Source: Candidatus Omnitrophota bacterium
GTDB lineage: Bacteria > Omnitrophota > Gorgyraeia > Gygaellales > Profunditerraquicolaceae
Assembly (NCBI GenBank): GCA_030650425.1
Contig: JAUSED010000009.1
Location: 1 to 32,903 of the forward strand
DNA length: 32,903 nucleotides
Reading direction: 5' to 3'
The translations under genes and the position numbers were made by a program. Below the pieces are notes generated by a model. It made no database searches. It saw only the letters and a program-made list of their open reading frames with translations, and had not been told where the DNA came from. Below, in pieces: positions 23,761 through 32,903 of this stretch (position 1 is the stretch's first letter; each line of letters starts with the position of its first letter).

Positions 23761-25040
23761 TGCTGTATAGAAATAAGCTAAGAATTGCGGTTGTCGGCTT
23801 AGGGTATGTGGGATTTCCTTTGGCTGTGGAATTTGCCAAGAAAGGAGTTTCGGTCGTTGGGATTGAAATTGACCATGGCCGTCTGGAGCATATCAGGCGC
23901 AAAGAGTCATATATTACCGATGTCCAAACTCGGGAATTAAGGGGTATTTTAGCAAAAGGAAAGTTCAGCGCGACCGCGGATTTCTCCGTGTTGAAAAATT
24001 GCAGCGCGGTTTTGGTCTGCGTTCCCACGCCATTAAAAGGAAAGAACCTGCCGGATATATCTTACATAAAAGACGCGTTTAATTCTATCGCCAAAAATAT
24101 AAAAAAAAGGGCCCTGGTTATTTTAGAGAGCACAACTTATCCGGGGACTACCGAAGAAGAGATACTTCCTATATTCAAGAGGTATAACTTAAAGCACGGA
24201 AGGGATTTTTATCTTTGTTTTTCTCCTGAGAGGATAGATCCGGGGAATAAAAGATTTCCGGTTAATAAAATTCCTAAAGTAGTCGGCGGGATTAACACCC
24301 GGGCTACGCGCATGGCAGTCTCTCTTTATAAGCTGATCATCGATAAGGTTGTGCCTGTTTCGAGCCCCCGGGCAGCTGAAACGGTTAAATTACTAGAGAA
24401 TACCTTTCGCTTGATTAATATCGGCTTAATTGATGAATTGGCGATGATGGCTCATAAGATGAAGATCGATATTTGGGAAGTGGTTAAGGCAGCCTCGACC
24501 AAGCCTTTTGGTTTTATGCCTTTTTATCCCGGGCCGGGAGTAGGCGGGCACTGCATTCCAAAAGACCCGCTTTATTTGCATTGGAAGGCTAAAAGTTTCG
24601 GGTTTAATTCGCGTTTTATCCGGCTGGCTTCGGAAGTGATCAGCTATATGCCTGAATATGTCAGCGTCAGGATTCAGGAAGCTCTTCAGGAACGCGGCCT
24701 GAAAATAAATGGCGCCAGGGTCCTCGTCGTCGGCGTAACTTATAAAAAAGATGTTAGAGATTTACGCAAGTCTCCGGGCATCGATATTATTAAAAACCTT
24801 AAATTAAAAGGAGCCAGAACCTCGTATTTTGATCCTTTTATTCCTTATTTAAAAATTAACGATTTACATCTGCAATCAGTCGCTTTCAACAAAGATATAT
24901 TATCAAAATTTGATTGCGTGGTTATAGCCGCGGATCATTCCAAGATAAACTACAGGTATATATTGAATTACGCGAAGCTTATTTTTGATACCCGGAATGC
25001 GTATAAAGTAATAAATAATAGCAAGGTGGTTAGGCTGTGA
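23760..25040 (+). CDS. Nucleotide sugar dehydrogenase (WbpA/WecC type)
   Basis: A 426-residue UDP-sugar dehydrogenase, paralogous to the preceding gene but of the UDP-N-acetylhexosamine 6-dehydrogenase type. The Rossmann motif is GLGYVGFPLAVEFAKKG; VCVPTPLKGKNLPDISYIKD, ESTTYPGTTEE, FSPERIDPGNKRFP and catalytic cysteine in GPGVGGHCIPKDPLYL follow the WbpA/Cap5O pattern. Likely oxidises UDP-GlcNAc to UDP-GlcNAcA, or UDP-ManNAc; substrate cannot be fixed by eye. Start ATG overlaps the ugd stop by one base; the end overlaps the next gene by four. Confidence 0.9.
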   Translation: MLYRNKLRIAVVGLGYVGFPLAVEFAKKGVSVVGIEIDHGRLEHIRRKESYITDVQTRELRGILAKGKFSATADFSVLKNCSAVLVCVPTPLKGKNLPDISYIKDAFNSIAKNIKKRALVILESTTYPGTTEEEILPIFKRYNLKHGRDFYLCFSPERIDPGNKRFPVNKIPKVVGGINTRATRMAVSLYKLIIDKVVPVSSPRAAETVKLLENTFRLINIGLIDELAMMAHKMKIDIWEVVKAASTKPFGFMPFYPGPGVGGHCIPKDPLYLHWKAKSFGFNSRFIRLASEVISYMPEYVSVRIQEALQERGLKINGARVLVVGVTYKKDVRDLRKSPGIDIIKNLKLKGARTSYFDPFIPYLKINDLHLQSVAFNKDILSKFDCVVIAADHSKINYRYILNYAKLIFDTRNAYKVINNSKVVRL

Positions 25041-25972
25041 GTAAATTTCTGGTGACCGGAGGGGCAGGATTCATCGGTTCACATATCGTAGAGAAATTAG
25101 TCAGTGATAATCACTATGTGCGCGTATTGGATAATTTTTCCAGCGGTAAAATCAGTAACTTAAAATCATTTATTAATAAAATTGATCTGATTAAAGGGGA
25201 TATTCGCTCCAAGGCCCTTTGCTTTAAGGCCGCCAAAGGAATGGATTTTGTTTTACACCAAGCCGCCTTAAGAAGTGTTCCTAAGTCTATGCAGAATCCG
25301 CGAGAATACAATGAAGTCAATATCAATGGGACATTAAATATGCTGGAGGCCGCGAAAGAGAACAGGATTAAACGTTTTGTCTTTGCTTCGTCAAGCTCGG
25401 TTTATGGAGAGGTGAATAGTTTCCCGGAGAAGGAAACATTCCTGCCTAAGCCTATTTCTCCTTACGCCTTAAGTAAATTAGCCGGAGAGCATTACTGCAA
25501 TATTTATAGCACGTGCTATAAATTGTCCGTTATCGCCCTGCGTTATTTCAATGTTTTTGGCCCGCGCCAGTCATTAGACGATGAATACGCTGTGGTCGTT
25601 CCTAAATTCATTAACTGCCTTTTAAAAAACGAGCAGCCGCCGGTTTTCGGAACGGGAAAGCAATCGCGGGATTTTACTTTCATCAGTAATGTGGTGAACG
25701 CGAATCTATTGGCCGCCGGAAACAAGTCCTTAAAATTCGGGGTGTTTAACATTGCCTCGGGGAAAGGCCATACTGTTTTAGAGTTGATTGGGTTATTAAA
25801 CAAGATCTTAAATAAAAGGATAAAACCGGTTTTTTTAAATAAGCGGCCGGGAGATGTGCTTAGGACATTTGCGGATATATCTCAAGCAAAAAAGATTTTA
25901 GGATTTAAGCCAAAAATTAATTTTACGCAGGGGTTAGCGCTGACTGTAGATTACTGGAGGATTAGTGGCTAA
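25037..25972 (+). CDS. NAD-dependent sugar epimerase (WbpP/Gne-like)
   Basis: A 311-residue extended short-chain dehydrogenase. The NAD site is [14 protein letters not shown], the segment [20 protein letters not shown] resembles the WbpP/Gne C4-epimerases acting on UDP-N-acetylated sugars, and the catalytic SSSSVYG with YALSK is intact, as is [10 protein letters not shown]. With the preceding dehydrogenase it would give UDP-GalNAcA from UDP-GlcNAc, a common O-antigen or capsule precursor. GTG start at 25037, AAGGTGG upstream. Confidence 0.88.
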   Translation: MSKFLVTGGAGFIGSHIVEKLVSDNHYVRVLDNFSSGKISNLKSFINKIDLIKGDIRSKALCFKAAKGMDFVLHQAALRSVPKSMQNPREYNEVNINGTLNMLEAAKENRIKRFVFASSSSVYGEVNSFPEKETFLPKPISPYALSKLAGEHYCNIYSTCYKLSVIALRYFNVFGPRQSLDDEYAVVVPKFINCLLKNEQPPVFGTGKQSRDFTFISNVVNANLLAAGNKSLKFGVFNIASGKGHTVLELIGLLNKILNKRIKPVFLNKRPGDVLRTFADISQAKKILGFKPKINFTQGLALTVDYWRISG

Positions 25973-26894
25973 ACAAAGAGTAGTTATAACCGGCGGCGCA
26001 GGATTTATCGGTTCGCATCTATGTTTAAAATTGGTCAATTCCGGTTATAGCGTGGTCTGCATTGACAACCTTATTACCGGATGCTTGAATAATCTCAAGA
26101 TTCTGTTAAAAAACAGAAATTTTAGGTTTATCAAACAGGACGTTTGCAATTATATTAAATTAGCAGATAAGATAAGTTTTGTCCTGCATTGCGCCTCTCT
26201 GGCTTCGCCTGAAGACTATCTGCGTTTTCCGATTAAGACGCTTAAGGTTGGTTCTTTAGGGACACATAATGCTTTAGGTTTAGCCAAAGAAAAGAAGGCA
26301 GCCTTTATGTTATTTTCTACCTCTGAGGTGTACGGCGACCCCTTGGTTCATCCTCAAAAAGAAAACTACTGGGGAAATGTAAATACCGTGGGCGTGCGCG
26401 GTTGTTACGACGAATCCAAACGTTTCGCTGAGGCGCTCACCATGGCTTATCACCGGACGCATAAGCTGAATACAAAAATTGTAAGAATATTTAATACCTA
26501 TGGCCCAGGGATGAGGAGCTATGACGGCAGGGTGGTCCCTAATTTTATTAATCAGGCTTTGGATAATCAGCCTTTGACCGTTTACGGTAAAGGAGAGCAG
26601 ACCAGGAGTTTTTGCTATATCGATGATTTAGTTGAAGGTTTATGCCGATTAATGCTCGCCCCGATAAATGAACCGGTTAATTTAGGTAATCCGAATGAAT
26701 TCTCCATTATGCAGTTGGCGAGAATAGTTTTGAAGTTAACCGGCTCCAAAAGTAAAATTATTTTTAAAACCTTACCTCAGGATGACCCCCGTCAGCGCCA
26801 GCCGGATATTTCAAGGGCTAAAAGGCTTCTTAAATGGAGGCCTCAGGTTTCTCTCGAAGAAGGTTTAAGAAAAACCGTTGCCTGGTTTAAATAA
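25965..26894 (+). CDS. uxs: UDP-glucuronate decarboxylase (UDP-xylose synthase)
   Basis: A 309-residue UXS-type SDR that decarboxylates UDP-glucuronate to UDP-xylose. It shows [15 protein letters not shown], the DNLITG signature, [20 protein letters not shown] (the UXS substrate loop, PxDYxxxP), [16 protein letters not shown], the catalytic [31 protein letters not shown], and [13 protein letters not shown]. The GTG start has GGAGG four bases upstream and overlaps the previous gene by eight. Its substrate comes from the ugd gene at the beginning of this operon. Confidence 0.93.
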   Translation: MAKQRVVITGGAGFIGSHLCLKLVNSGYSVVCIDNLITGCLNNLKILLKNRNFRFIKQDVCNYIKLADKISFVLHCASLASPEDYLRFPIKTLKVGSLGTHNALGLAKEKKAAFMLFSTSEVYGDPLVHPQKENYWGNVNTVGVRGCYDESKRFAEALTMAYHRTHKLNTKIVRIFNTYGPGMRSYDGRVVPNFINQALDNQPLTVYGKGEQTRSFCYIDDLVEGLCRLMLAPINEPVNLGNPNEFSIMQLARIVLKLTGSKSKIIFKTLPQDDPRQRQPDISRAKRLLKWRPQVSLEEGLRKTVAWFK

Positions 26895-26912
26895 GGATAA
26901 TGGAACCCATTC

Positions 26913-26942
26913 TTGACAATGCGCTTGTTTATATGTTATACT
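26913..26942 (+). promoter_or_regulatory. Sigma70-type promoter for cvpA-dnaG-rpoD group
   Basis: TTGACA (26913-26918) and TATACT (26937-26942) are 18 bases apart, 40 bases before the next start codon. It begins a new transcription unit after the nucleotide-sugar operon; no terminator is visible between. Confidence 0.75.
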
Positions 26943-26982
26943 TTAACGATTTTAGCTTAGCAAATAGAGAAAGGCTAACCCT

Positions 26983-27567
26983 ATGTTATTAAATATCTTA
27001 AAGCAAATAAATTGGGTAGATATTTTAGTCTTGATTTTGGTCGTGCGTACCTGTTTTATTGCCGCGAAATGCGGTTTTCCCATCGAATTATTTAAATTCC
27101 TGGGTACGCTTTCCGCAATCTACTTTTCTTTTCATTATTTCGTTATTTTATCGGATTACATCAGTGACTGGCTGGCTCTAGGCAAGAGGCTCCCTTTAGA
27201 ATTTCTGCAATTCATTATTTTTGTGCTTTTAGCCATAGCCGGATACGCCGCATTTATATTATTGCGCAGTATATTATATAGATTCTTAAAGATGGAAGCG
27301 GTTTCTAGCTTGAATAAATGGGGGGGCTTGATTTTAGGAATAGCCCGGGGCACATTTTTAGCCAGTTTGATTATCTTCGCGATGTTTATTTCAAGTATAG
27401 ATTACCTCAGGAATAGCTCTAAGTCCTCTTATTCGGGAAAGCGGCTGTTTATGCTTGCCCCAGATACTTATGTTTGGTTATGGAATAGCGTCGTATCTAA
27501 GTTTGCGGCAAGTGAAAAATTAAATGATACCATAATTTTAATTGATAAGGAGTTTTTGAACCAATGA
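26983..27567 (+). CDS. CvpA family membrane protein
   Basis: A 194-residue integral membrane protein with about four hydrophobic helices (15-32, 42-62, 76-100 and 115-138). The start NWVDILVLILVVRTCFIAAK and GWKGLI-like GGLILGIARGTFLASLIIFA match the CvpA/colicin V production family, whose members act in envelope homeostasis. AAAGG lies before ATG 26983. It overlaps the NIF3-like gene by four bases. Confidence 0.75.
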   Translation: MLLNILKQINWVDILVLILVVRTCFIAAKCGFPIELFKFLGTLSAIYFSFHYFVILSDYISDWLALGKRLPLEFLQFIIFVLLAIAGYAAFILLRSILYRFLKMEAVSSLNKWGGLILGIARGTFLASLIIFAMFISSIDYLRNSSKSSYSGKRLFMLAPDTYVWLWNSVVSKFAASEKLNDTIILIDKEFLNQ

Positions 27568-28436
27568 AACTATCCCGTTTTTACGACTTAGTGATAAAAT
27601 TTGGCGCTGATCGCGATCCCAGAAAAAATAAAGCCGCAATCAAGTCTTACGCGGATACAGCTATACTTTATGGGTCTGCGGATACGCAGGTCAAGAAAAT
27701 CCTCGTCGGTGTGGATATGGAGGTCGGGGAGCTGCTCTTGGCTGAGAGGATCCGAGAGATGAGCGGCTTGGATTTAGTAGTTGCGCATCATCCCGAAGGG
27801 AGGGGGTACGCGCTTTTACATGAAGTAATGCAGCTGCAAGTCGACCTGTTAAAGCAGGCGGGAGTCAAGGAGGTTGTCGCGCAGAAACTGCTTAATCAAA
27901 GGATGGCTGAGGTAGAAAGAAGAATACTCCCGCAGAATCATACGCGTTCGGTGGATGCGGCCCGGCTGCTAAATATGCCTTATCTGTGTATGCATACGCC
28001 GGCGGATAACCACGTATTTTGTTTCCTTAAGAGCTTGATGGAGGAAAAAAAGCCAAAGCGCGTTGAAGATATAATCAACATTTTATCGGAGATACCGGAA
28101 TATCAGGAAGCTCAAGAATGTATGGTTGGCCCGCGCCTTATTTTAGGTTCCCCAAAGAGGGAAACCGGGAAAATCTTATTTGAAATGACCGGCGGCACAG
28201 AAGGCCCGAAAGAGGTGATGGATAAACTTTATAAAACAGGAGTAAGGACCCTTATTTCTATGCATTTAAGCGATGAGCATTTCAAAAAAGCCAAGGATGC
28301 TAATTTGAATGTTGTAATCGCCGGACACATCTCCAGTGATGTCTTGGGTTTAAATCTTCTTTTGGACAGAATTGAAAAAGAAGAGAGCCTTGAGATAATC
28401 GGGTGTTCAGGTTTCAGAAGGGTAAAGAGGAGCTAA
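27564..28436 (+). CDS. NIF3-like dinuclear metal protein
   Basis: A 290-residue protein that resembles the NIF3/YbgI/YqfO family: KKILVGVDMEVGELLLAERI then VVAHHPEGRG (metal-binding HHP), NHTRSVDAAR, MHTPADNH, and near the end VVIAGHISSDVLGLNLLLDR with a His and Asp that could be ligands. NIF3 proteins form metal-containing toroidal hexamers; YbgI and YqfO relatives have been linked to GTP cyclohydrolase-like or unknown roles. The family match is good at both ends, weaker in the middle. ATGA coupling with cvpA; the stop overlaps dnaG start. Confidence 0.7.
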   Translation: MKLSRFYDLVIKFGADRDPRKNKAAIKSYADTAILYGSADTQVKKILVGVDMEVGELLLAERIREMSGLDLVVAHHPEGRGYALLHEVMQLQVDLLKQAGVKEVVAQKLLNQRMAEVERRILPQNHTRSVDAARLLNMPYLCMHTPADNHVFCFLKSLMEEKKPKRVEDIINILSEIPEYQEAQECMVGPRLILGSPKRETGKILFEMTGGTEGPKEVMDKLYKTGVRTLISMHLSDEHFKKAKDANLNVVIAGHISSDVLGLNLLLDRIEKEESLEIIGCSGFRRVKRS

Positions 28437-30205
28437 TGCCAGGCCACATTCCAGAAAATATATTAGACGATATTTTATCCCGGGTAGATATCGTTGAGAT
28501 TATCGCGGGTTCTCTTCCGCTTAAACGCGCGGGCCGTAATTTTAAAGCCTGCTGTCCGTTTCATCATGAGAAGACAGCGTCTTTTATGGTCTCTCCTGAC
28601 CGCCAGATCTACCATTGTTTTGGTTGCGGAGAATCCGGTAATGCCTTTAAATTTCTTATGCGTTATGAACGGATGGATTTTCCGGAGGCGGTAGAAACCT
28701 TGGCGCAAAAAGCGGGTGTAATTTTACCTAAAGATGAAAGCTATGAGCATCAATCGGGCGGGCAATCCACGCATCTGTATAAAATAAATGAATTAGCCGC
28801 GAATTTCTACGCTCATCATCTAAATTCCAGCGAAGGGCTCAAAGCAAAAGACTATTTGCTCAAACGCGGGATAAAACAGGAAACTATCTCTGCGTTGAAA
28901 TTAGGGCTTGCTCCGGACAAGTGGGATGGATTGATCAGTTACTTAAGATCTAAGTCCATAAGTTTAAACTTATTGGAAAAGGCGGGTCTGGTTATAAATA
29001 AAGACGGGGGAGGTTATTACGATCGATTCAGGAATAGAGTAATTTTTCCTATATTTGATTTAAAAGAGCGGATTCTAGGTTTTGGGGCGCGCGTTTTGGA
29101 TAACAACCTGCCTAAATATGTTAATTCTCCGGAAACACCGGTTTATATCAAGGGTAAAAATTTATACGGGTTTAATCTGGCGAAAGACAGCATAAGGGAT
29201 AGTGATTGCGTGGCGATCGTCGAAGGGTATCTGGATTTTCTCGTTCCCTACCAAGAAGGAGTAAAGAACATTGTAGCTTCATTAGGGACAGCTTTGACTA
29301 TCGAACAGGCAAGGTTATTAAAGAGATATGCCCATAATGTGGTGATGATTTATGACGCGGATACCGCCGGAGAGATGGCCACTTTACGCAGCCTCGATAT
29401 TTTTATCGAAGAAGAGATGAATGTGAGAATAGTCTCTTTGCCTAAGGGATTGGATCCAGATCTCTTTGTGCGTAAGCACGGCGTAGAAGCATTTAAAGAA
29501 ATGATCGTTAAAGCCCAAAATATATTTGATTATAAACTCGGGGTACTAAAATCCCGTTATAATATTAAAGAGATAGATGATTTGGCTAAGGTTTCATCGC
29601 TAATGCTTGAGACAATCGCGAAATTTAAAAATGCGGTATTGAAATCGGAATACCTGAAGAAATTAGCTCAAGGATTAAACATCAAAGAAGAAGCGCTTCT
29701 AGAAGAGATTAAAAAGGTAAAAACGGTAAAAGTTTCTTTAAATCAGCATTCCGCGGGCATAAGGAAAGTTTCTAATGTAAACCCGACGGAAAAATTACTT
29801 ATGTCGCTTATGCTGGAAGAGAATGGTTTGATTAACCGCATCAAAGAGGCCTTGGGCCCTAATGATTTTCAGGATGAGCGGATATCCCGCGTTGTTTCAA
29901 TTATGTTTGATCTGGTAGGTGAAGGTAAAAAAGTAGAGCCGCAGATTCTCATGAATCATTTAGGAGATGATATATCGGAGCTAGTCTGTGAATCCGTATT
30001 CTTACCGCAAGCCCAATCAGACGCGCACAGAGAAAAAGTGGTTACCGATTGTATCCAACGTATGAAAAACGAAAGTATGAAATTGGAAAGAGCCAGGCTG
30101 CATGAACAGATAAAGATTGCCCAGAGCTCAGGAGACAAGGAGCGCCTGGAGATGCTTACCCAGGAATTCCATTCTTTAATTAAAACTAAGGCGGGTAAAT
30201 CATGA
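28436..30205 (+). CDS. dnaG: DNA primase DnaG
   Basis: A 589-residue primase that makes RNA primers for replication. The CHC2 zinc finger has C40, H43, C61, C64 ([12 protein letters not shown] / [13 protein letters not shown]). The RNA polymerase domain holds the N-terminal motif [25 protein letters not shown], the TOPRIM catalytic core [11 protein letters not shown] and [16 protein letters not shown]. The C-terminal helicase-binding region is present. I chose ATG 28436 over the GTG at 28403 because GAGGAG lies four bases upstream, the ATG forms TAATG with the preceding stop, and the family begins at [19 protein letters not shown]. Confidence 0.96.
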   Translation: MPGHIPENILDDILSRVDIVEIIAGSLPLKRAGRNFKACCPFHHEKTASFMVSPDRQIYHCFGCGESGNAFKFLMRYERMDFPEAVETLAQKAGVILPKDESYEHQSGGQSTHLYKINELAANFYAHHLNSSEGLKAKDYLLKRGIKQETISALKLGLAPDKWDGLISYLRSKSISLNLLEKAGLVINKDGGGYYDRFRNRVIFPIFDLKERILGFGARVLDNNLPKYVNSPETPVYIKGKNLYGFNLAKDSIRDSDCVAIVEGYLDFLVPYQEGVKNIVASLGTALTIEQARLLKRYAHNVVMIYDADTAGEMATLRSLDIFIEEEMNVRIVSLPKGLDPDLFVRKHGVEAFKEMIVKAQNIFDYKLGVLKSRYNIKEIDDLAKVSSLMLETIAKFKNAVLKSEYLKKLAQGLNIKEEALLEEIKKVKTVKVSLNQHSAGIRKVSNVNPTEKLLMSLMLEENGLINRIKEALGPNDFQDERISRVVSIMFDLVGEGKKVEPQILMNHLGDDISELVCESVFLPQAQSDAHREKVVTDCIQRMKNESMKLERARLHEQIKIAQSSGDKERLEMLTQEFHSLIKTKAGKS

Positions 30206-31731
30206 AAAAGAAGGCATACGCGGCAAAAGATCTGGAGAAAATTATCGCATTAGGTAAACAAAAAGGGTTCCTTACTTACGATGAAGTAAATGACCTCCTT
30301 CCGGAAAACCTCTCATCAAGCGACGATATGGATCATTTATTTGAATTGCTCGGGAATGAAGATATACAAGTCGTGGAAAATGAAGATGATAAGACTCCCG
30401 ATAAAGATAGCGCTATGCTTAAGGAAGACATTCTAAGCGAGCAGTTAAAATCGGAAGAAAGGTTTCTGCCTTTGGATGATCCGGTAAAAATGTACCTTAA
30501 ACAAATGGGTTCGATTTCCCTGCTATCCAGAGAGCATGAAATTGAGTTAGCCAAGAAGATCGAGGATGCCGAAGAGAAATTTAAACGGGCATCTTTAAGC
30601 ACAAGGCTGGTGCGCAATGAAACAGTGGCGATAGCCAACGATATCCTGGAAGGTAAGCTTAACCTTGAAGAAGTGGTAAAAGAAGACCTTAAAATTAAGA
30701 AAGGGAATGTAGCGGCAAAGATCAAAAGGATCCTTAAAAAACTGAAGAGGTCGCGCAGCGAATCTGCCACGATCAGTTTACTTTTAGACCTTAATTTTGT
30801 TACTTCGGTAGTAGAGGCAGCCGTTCGAAAACTTAACCGTCTGGTAAAAGAGCTGGAGCAGATTAAGCGTAAAGAGGGACACGACCGGTCAAGGAAACAA
30901 ATTATATTAAAAGAGCTTGGTGAACCGGTGAATAAGATTAAAGAACAGATGAAACTGATCAGATCAACTAATCTTAAATTTAACCGCTGTAAGAAAAAAT
31001 TAGTCGAAGCAAATTTAAGGCTGGTTGTGAGTATAGCCAAGAAATATACCAATAGAGGGCTTTCTTTCTTGGATCTTATTCAGGAGGGAAATATCGGACT
31101 TATGCGCGCGGTAGAGAAATTTGAGTACAAAAGGGGTTATAAATTTTCTACCTACGCTACCTGGTGGATTAGGCAGGCAATTACCCGTTCTATAGCTGAT
31201 CAGGCGCGCACGATCAGGATTCCCGTGCATATGACTGAAACAATCAATAAAATTATCCGTTTTTCCCGTGTTTTTGTTCAGGAGAACGGACGCGAACCTT
31301 TGCCTGAAGAGATAGCTTATAAGATGCGCCTTCCGCAGGAGAAGGTCAAAACAATATTAAAAATCGCCCAGGAGCCCATATCTTTGCAGATGCCTATCGG
31401 TGATGAAGGAGATACGCATTTCGGAGATTTTATTCAGGATAAGAAAGCTGTTTCGCCGGCGAATGAGACCGTCCGTTCAATGCTTAAAGACGAGATGAAT
31501 TCCGCTTTAGGTACGCTTACGGAGAGAGAAAAGAAAATATTAGTCTTACGTTTTGGGATTCAAGACGGTTCAAGCCGCACACTGGAAGAGGTTGGTAATG
31601 TTTTTAGAGTCACCCGCGAAAGGGTGAGGCAGATAGAGGCTAAGGCCCTAAAGAAATTACGCCATCCTACGCGATCAAGGCGGTTACGTACTTTCCTGGA
31701 TATGACCCTTGCGCACCAAAGAGAATACTAA
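30202..31731 (+). CDS. rpoD: Housekeeping sigma factor RpoD (sigma70)
   Basis: A 509-residue primary sigma factor. The N-terminus (1-80) has the sigma-1.1-type helices; region 1.2 is [26 protein letters not shown]; region 2 carries [64 protein letters not shown] in standard order, shown here by its key parts RLVVSIA and FLDLIQEGN; region 4 has [15 protein letters not shown] and [25 protein letters not shown] overlap with dnaG gives the widespread dnaG-rpoD operon. It should recognise the TTGACA/TATAAT-type promoters seen in this window. Confidence 0.97.
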   Translation: MKKKAYAAKDLEKIIALGKQKGFLTYDEVNDLLPENLSSSDDMDHLFELLGNEDIQVVENEDDKTPDKDSAMLKEDILSEQLKSEERFLPLDDPVKMYLKQMGSISLLSREHEIELAKKIEDAEEKFKRASLSTRLVRNETVAIANDILEGKLNLEEVVKEDLKIKKGNVAAKIKRILKKLKRSRSESATISLLLDLNFVTSVVEAAVRKLNRLVKELEQIKRKEGHDRSRKQIILKELGEPVNKIKEQMKLIRSTNLKFNRCKKKLVEANLRLVVSIAKKYTNRGLSFLDLIQEGNIGLMRAVEKFEYKRGYKFSTYATWWIRQAITRSIADQARTIRIPVHMTETINKIIRFSRVFVQENGREPLPEEIAYKMRLPQEKVKTILKIAQEPISLQMPIGDEGDTHFGDFIQDKKAVSPANETVRSMLKDEMNSALGTLTEREKKILVLRFGIQDGSSRTLEEVGNVFRVTRERVRQIEAKALKKLRHPTRSRRLRTFLDMTLAHQREY

Positions 31732-31771
31732 TCTTCTCAATCCTGCTTTAAATCTTAGAGAGTTCCTTGAG

Positions 31772-31795
31772 TTTAGCAACTTTTATCTTGCTAAA
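31772..31795 (+). terminator. Inverted repeat after rpoD, weak terminator or operator
   Basis: TTTAGCAA (31772-31779) and TTGCTAAA (31788-31795) are a perfect eight-base inverted repeat separated by eight bases, 41 bases after the rpoD stop. It is AT-rich, lacks a T-run, and its right arm is the -35 box of the tRNA promoter, so an operator role is also possible. Confidence 0.3.
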
Positions 31796-31816
31796 AACCC
31801 CATAAAATAGTAATAT
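31788..31816 (+). promoter_or_regulatory. Promoter of the tRNA-Met/tRNA-Val unit
   Basis: TTGCTA (31788-31793) and TAATAT (31811-31816) are 17 bases apart; the expected start near 31823 is about 12 bases before the first tRNA. Confidence 0.55.
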
Positions 31817-31834
31817 ATTATGTTAAGTTATTTG

Positions 31835-31906
31835 GGGCCCATAGCTCAGCGGTAGAGCAGAAGACTCATAATCTTTTGGTCCGGGGTCCGAATCCCTGTG
31901 GGCCCA
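31835..31906 (+). tRNA. tRNA-Met (CAT), elongator type
   Basis: A 72-base cloverleaf: acceptor GGGCCCA/TGGGCCC, D stem GCTC/GAGC, anticodon stem GAAGA/TCTTT with loop CTCATAA (anticodon CAT), T stem CGGGG/CCCTG with loop TCCGAAT instead of the usual TTCGAAT. The anticodon stem lacks the three G-C pairs of initiator tRNA, so it is elongator tRNA-Met or a lysidine-modified tRNA-Ile2. The discriminator is A; CCA is not encoded. Confidence 0.93.
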
Positions 31907-31915
31907 GCTAATATA

Positions 31916-31989
31916 GGGCGATTAGCTCAGCTGGTTAGAGCGCTACATTCACATTGTAGAGGTCATAGGTTCAAGTCCTATATCGCCCA
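31916..31989 (+). tRNA. tRNA-Val (CAC)
   Basis: A 74-base cloverleaf: acceptor GGGCGAT/ATCGCCC, D stem GCTC/GAGC with AGCTGGTTA loop, anticodon stem CTACA/TGTAG with loop TTCACAT (anticodon CAC, reads GTG), T stem ATAGG/CCTAT with loop TTCAAGT. Discriminator A, no encoded CCA. Nine bases after the tRNA-Met, probably co-transcribed. Confidence 0.95.
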
Positions 31990-32015
31990 CATAAAAAAAC
32001 TAGAAGGAGTAGAAA

Positions 32016-32741
32016 TTGACAGAGGTTAATCTGAAGTCACAATTGGGTAATTTAGTGAAATTACAGGCAGTGGATAGTGAAATATACTCTTTGCGTGCTG
32101 AGAAATCCATTAAGCCGGAAGAGATAAAAATAATGGAAACGGCTTTCGAAGCAAAAAAAACACATTTAGCCGAATTAGATAAAAAATCATTGGATTTACA
32201 GAAACAGAGGAAGGATAAAGAATTAGAGCTAGTGGCAAAAGACGAGGGAATCAAAAAATTACAGGGCCAGCTCTTTAGCCTTAAAACGAATAAAGAATAC
32301 CAAACTATGCTGCAGCAGATACAGGATGCCAAGGCTGATTCGTCGGTTATCGAGGATAAGGTGCTGGAACTTTTCGATAAGACTGACGAAGTCAAAAATG
32401 AGGCGGAAAGGGAAAAACAAAAGCTTAAAGAAGAAGAGAAGATATTTTTAGTCGAAAAGAAAAGGATCGACGATAGGGTTAAAGAGATAGATGACCGCCT
32501 CGCCCAGCTGGAAGCACAGAGGAAGCAGGTTTTACCGGATATTGACCCTAAGGTTTTAAGTCAATACGAAAGGATTTTAACTAACCGTGACGGTTTGGCT
32601 ATCGTTACCGTTAAGGGAAATTCCTGCGGAGGTTGTAATATGTATGTACCTCCTCAAGTTATAAATTTGATTAAGATGTATGAGCATATCATTACCTGCG
32701 AGATGTGCAATCGGATATTGTATATTGATGAAGGAGCTTGA
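32016..32741 (+). CDS. Coiled-coil protein with C-terminal C4 zinc ribbon
   Basis: A 241-residue protein. Residues 10-180 form one long charged coiled coil (KSLDLQKQRKDKELELVAKD and similar heptads), then VLSQYERILTNRDGLAIVTV leads into a C-terminal zinc ribbon with CGGC and CEMC (about C204, C207, C228, C231). This is the C4-type zinc-ribbon/CT398-like family (zf-RING_7), widespread and often found next to RNase HI-like genes; a nucleic-acid role is inferred. TTG start at 32016 with AAGGAG six bases upstream. Confidence 0.85.
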   Translation: MTEVNLKSQLGNLVKLQAVDSEIYSLRAEKSIKPEEIKIMETAFEAKKTHLAELDKKSLDLQKQRKDKELELVAKDEGIKKLQGQLFSLKTNKEYQTMLQQIQDAKADSSVIEDKVLELFDKTDEVKNEAEREKQKLKEEEKIFLVEKKRIDDRVKEIDDRLAQLEAQRKQVLPDIDPKVLSQYERILTNRDGLAIVTVKGNSCGGCNMYVPPQVINLIKMYEHIITCEMCNRILYIDEGA

Positions 32742-32903
32742 AATTTATATTGATGGCGCCTCAAAAGGAAATCCCGGGCCTAGCGGTATTGGAGTAGTTA
32801 TTTGCCGGGGCGAGGTTACGATCAAGAATATTTCCAGCTTTATTGGCCACGCCACCAACAACATTGCCGAGTATATGGCTTTGATCTGCGCGCTTCAGGA
32901 AGC
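32728..32903 (+). CDS. RNase HI-like protein, 5' part (cut by window edge)
   Basis: The first 58 codons of a ribonuclease H-fold protein. Visible catalytic features are YIDGASKGNPGPSGIGVVI (first aspartate at residue 9) and NNIAEYMALICAL (catalytic glutamate). RNase HI cleaves RNA in RNA-DNA hybrids; this short Gly-rich version resembles the compact YpdQ/Rnh-like group. The ATG overlaps the upstream zinc-ribbon gene by 14 bases. The rest lies outside the window. Confidence 0.85.
   Translation, partial: MKELEIYIDGASKGNPGPSGIGVVICRGEVTIKNISSFIGHATNNIAEYMALICALQE

Noticed and set aside
28403-28435. GTG start giving DnaG eleven more residues
   Set aside because: No Shine-Dalgarno sequence at the right distance, overlaps the previous gene more deeply, and the family's conserved N-terminus begins just after ATG 28436.
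30333-31052. Minus-strand 239-codon frame within rpoD
   Set aside because: Ser/Leu-rich antisense shadow of sigma factor coding sequence; sigma70 regions on the plus strand are complete.

Overview
The window looks like a chromosomal stretch of an uncultured, diderm (outer-membrane) bacterium carrying an integrated mobile element at its left end. LptD, a SPOR-domain lipoprotein-like gene, nucleotide-sugar genes, an HrcA/CIRCE heat-shock operon and the dnaG-rpoD pair are all bacterial. Gene content and the short AT-rich overlapping gene joints remind me of Candidatus Omnitrophota, but that assignment is inference and cannot be proven from this sequence alone.

Region 1 (1 to about 4.1 kb) is accessory DNA. 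Two minus-strand genes (a truncated one at the left edge and a Fis-type response regulator) share an unusual operator-like repeat in their promoters. The response-regulator leader contains a class-I cyclic-di-GMP (GEMM) riboswitch followed by an intrinsic terminator; I recognise it from its conserved core. On the plus strand follow a small YezD-like protein, a promoter plus a very strong hairpin terminator (candidate small RNA or attenuator), a phage O-like replication protein whose 3' end holds three GGGG-N8-CCCC repeats next to an AT-rich tract (origin-like), an excisionase-like HTH protein, and a large serine recombinase. The recombinase runs 88 bases into miaB, so the element appears to have integrated at the miaB 5' end and to supply its start codon and ribosome binding site.

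Region 2 (4.05 to 8.3 kb) is a tRNA-modification/GTPase group: miaB, a TPR-SPOR envelope protein, miaA and hflX, all overlapping. miaB carries three in-frame insertions of a GGGGACAGTCCCC palindromic repeat, each falling at a predicted surface loop, and lacks the C-terminal TRAM domain.

Region 3 (8.3 to 16.2 kb) is the heat-shock operon hrcA-grpE-dnaK-dnaJ behind a sigma70-type promoter with a CIRCE operator, followed without visible terminators by an FmdB-like zinc ribbon, a DUF1015 protein, accD and a MalK/MsmX-type ABC ATPase.

Region 4 (16.2 to 26.9 kb) has two membrane-anchored GGDEF diguanylate cyclases, a ROK sugar kinase, a tandem pair of covarying hairpin repeats, a small transaldolase, lptD, and four nucleotide-sugar genes that together can make UDP-glucuronate, UDP-xylose and probably an N-acetylhexosaminuronate for surface polysaccharide.

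Region 5 (26.9 kb to end) has a fresh promoter, cvpA-like, NIF3-like, dnaG, rpoD, then tRNA-Met(CAT) and tRNA-Val(CAC), a coiled-coil zinc-ribbon protein, and a truncated RNase HI-like gene. Every gene from 1226 onward is on the plus strand. The c-di-GMP riboswitch in the mobile element and the two diguanylate cyclases in the host part give a possible signalling link between host state and element.
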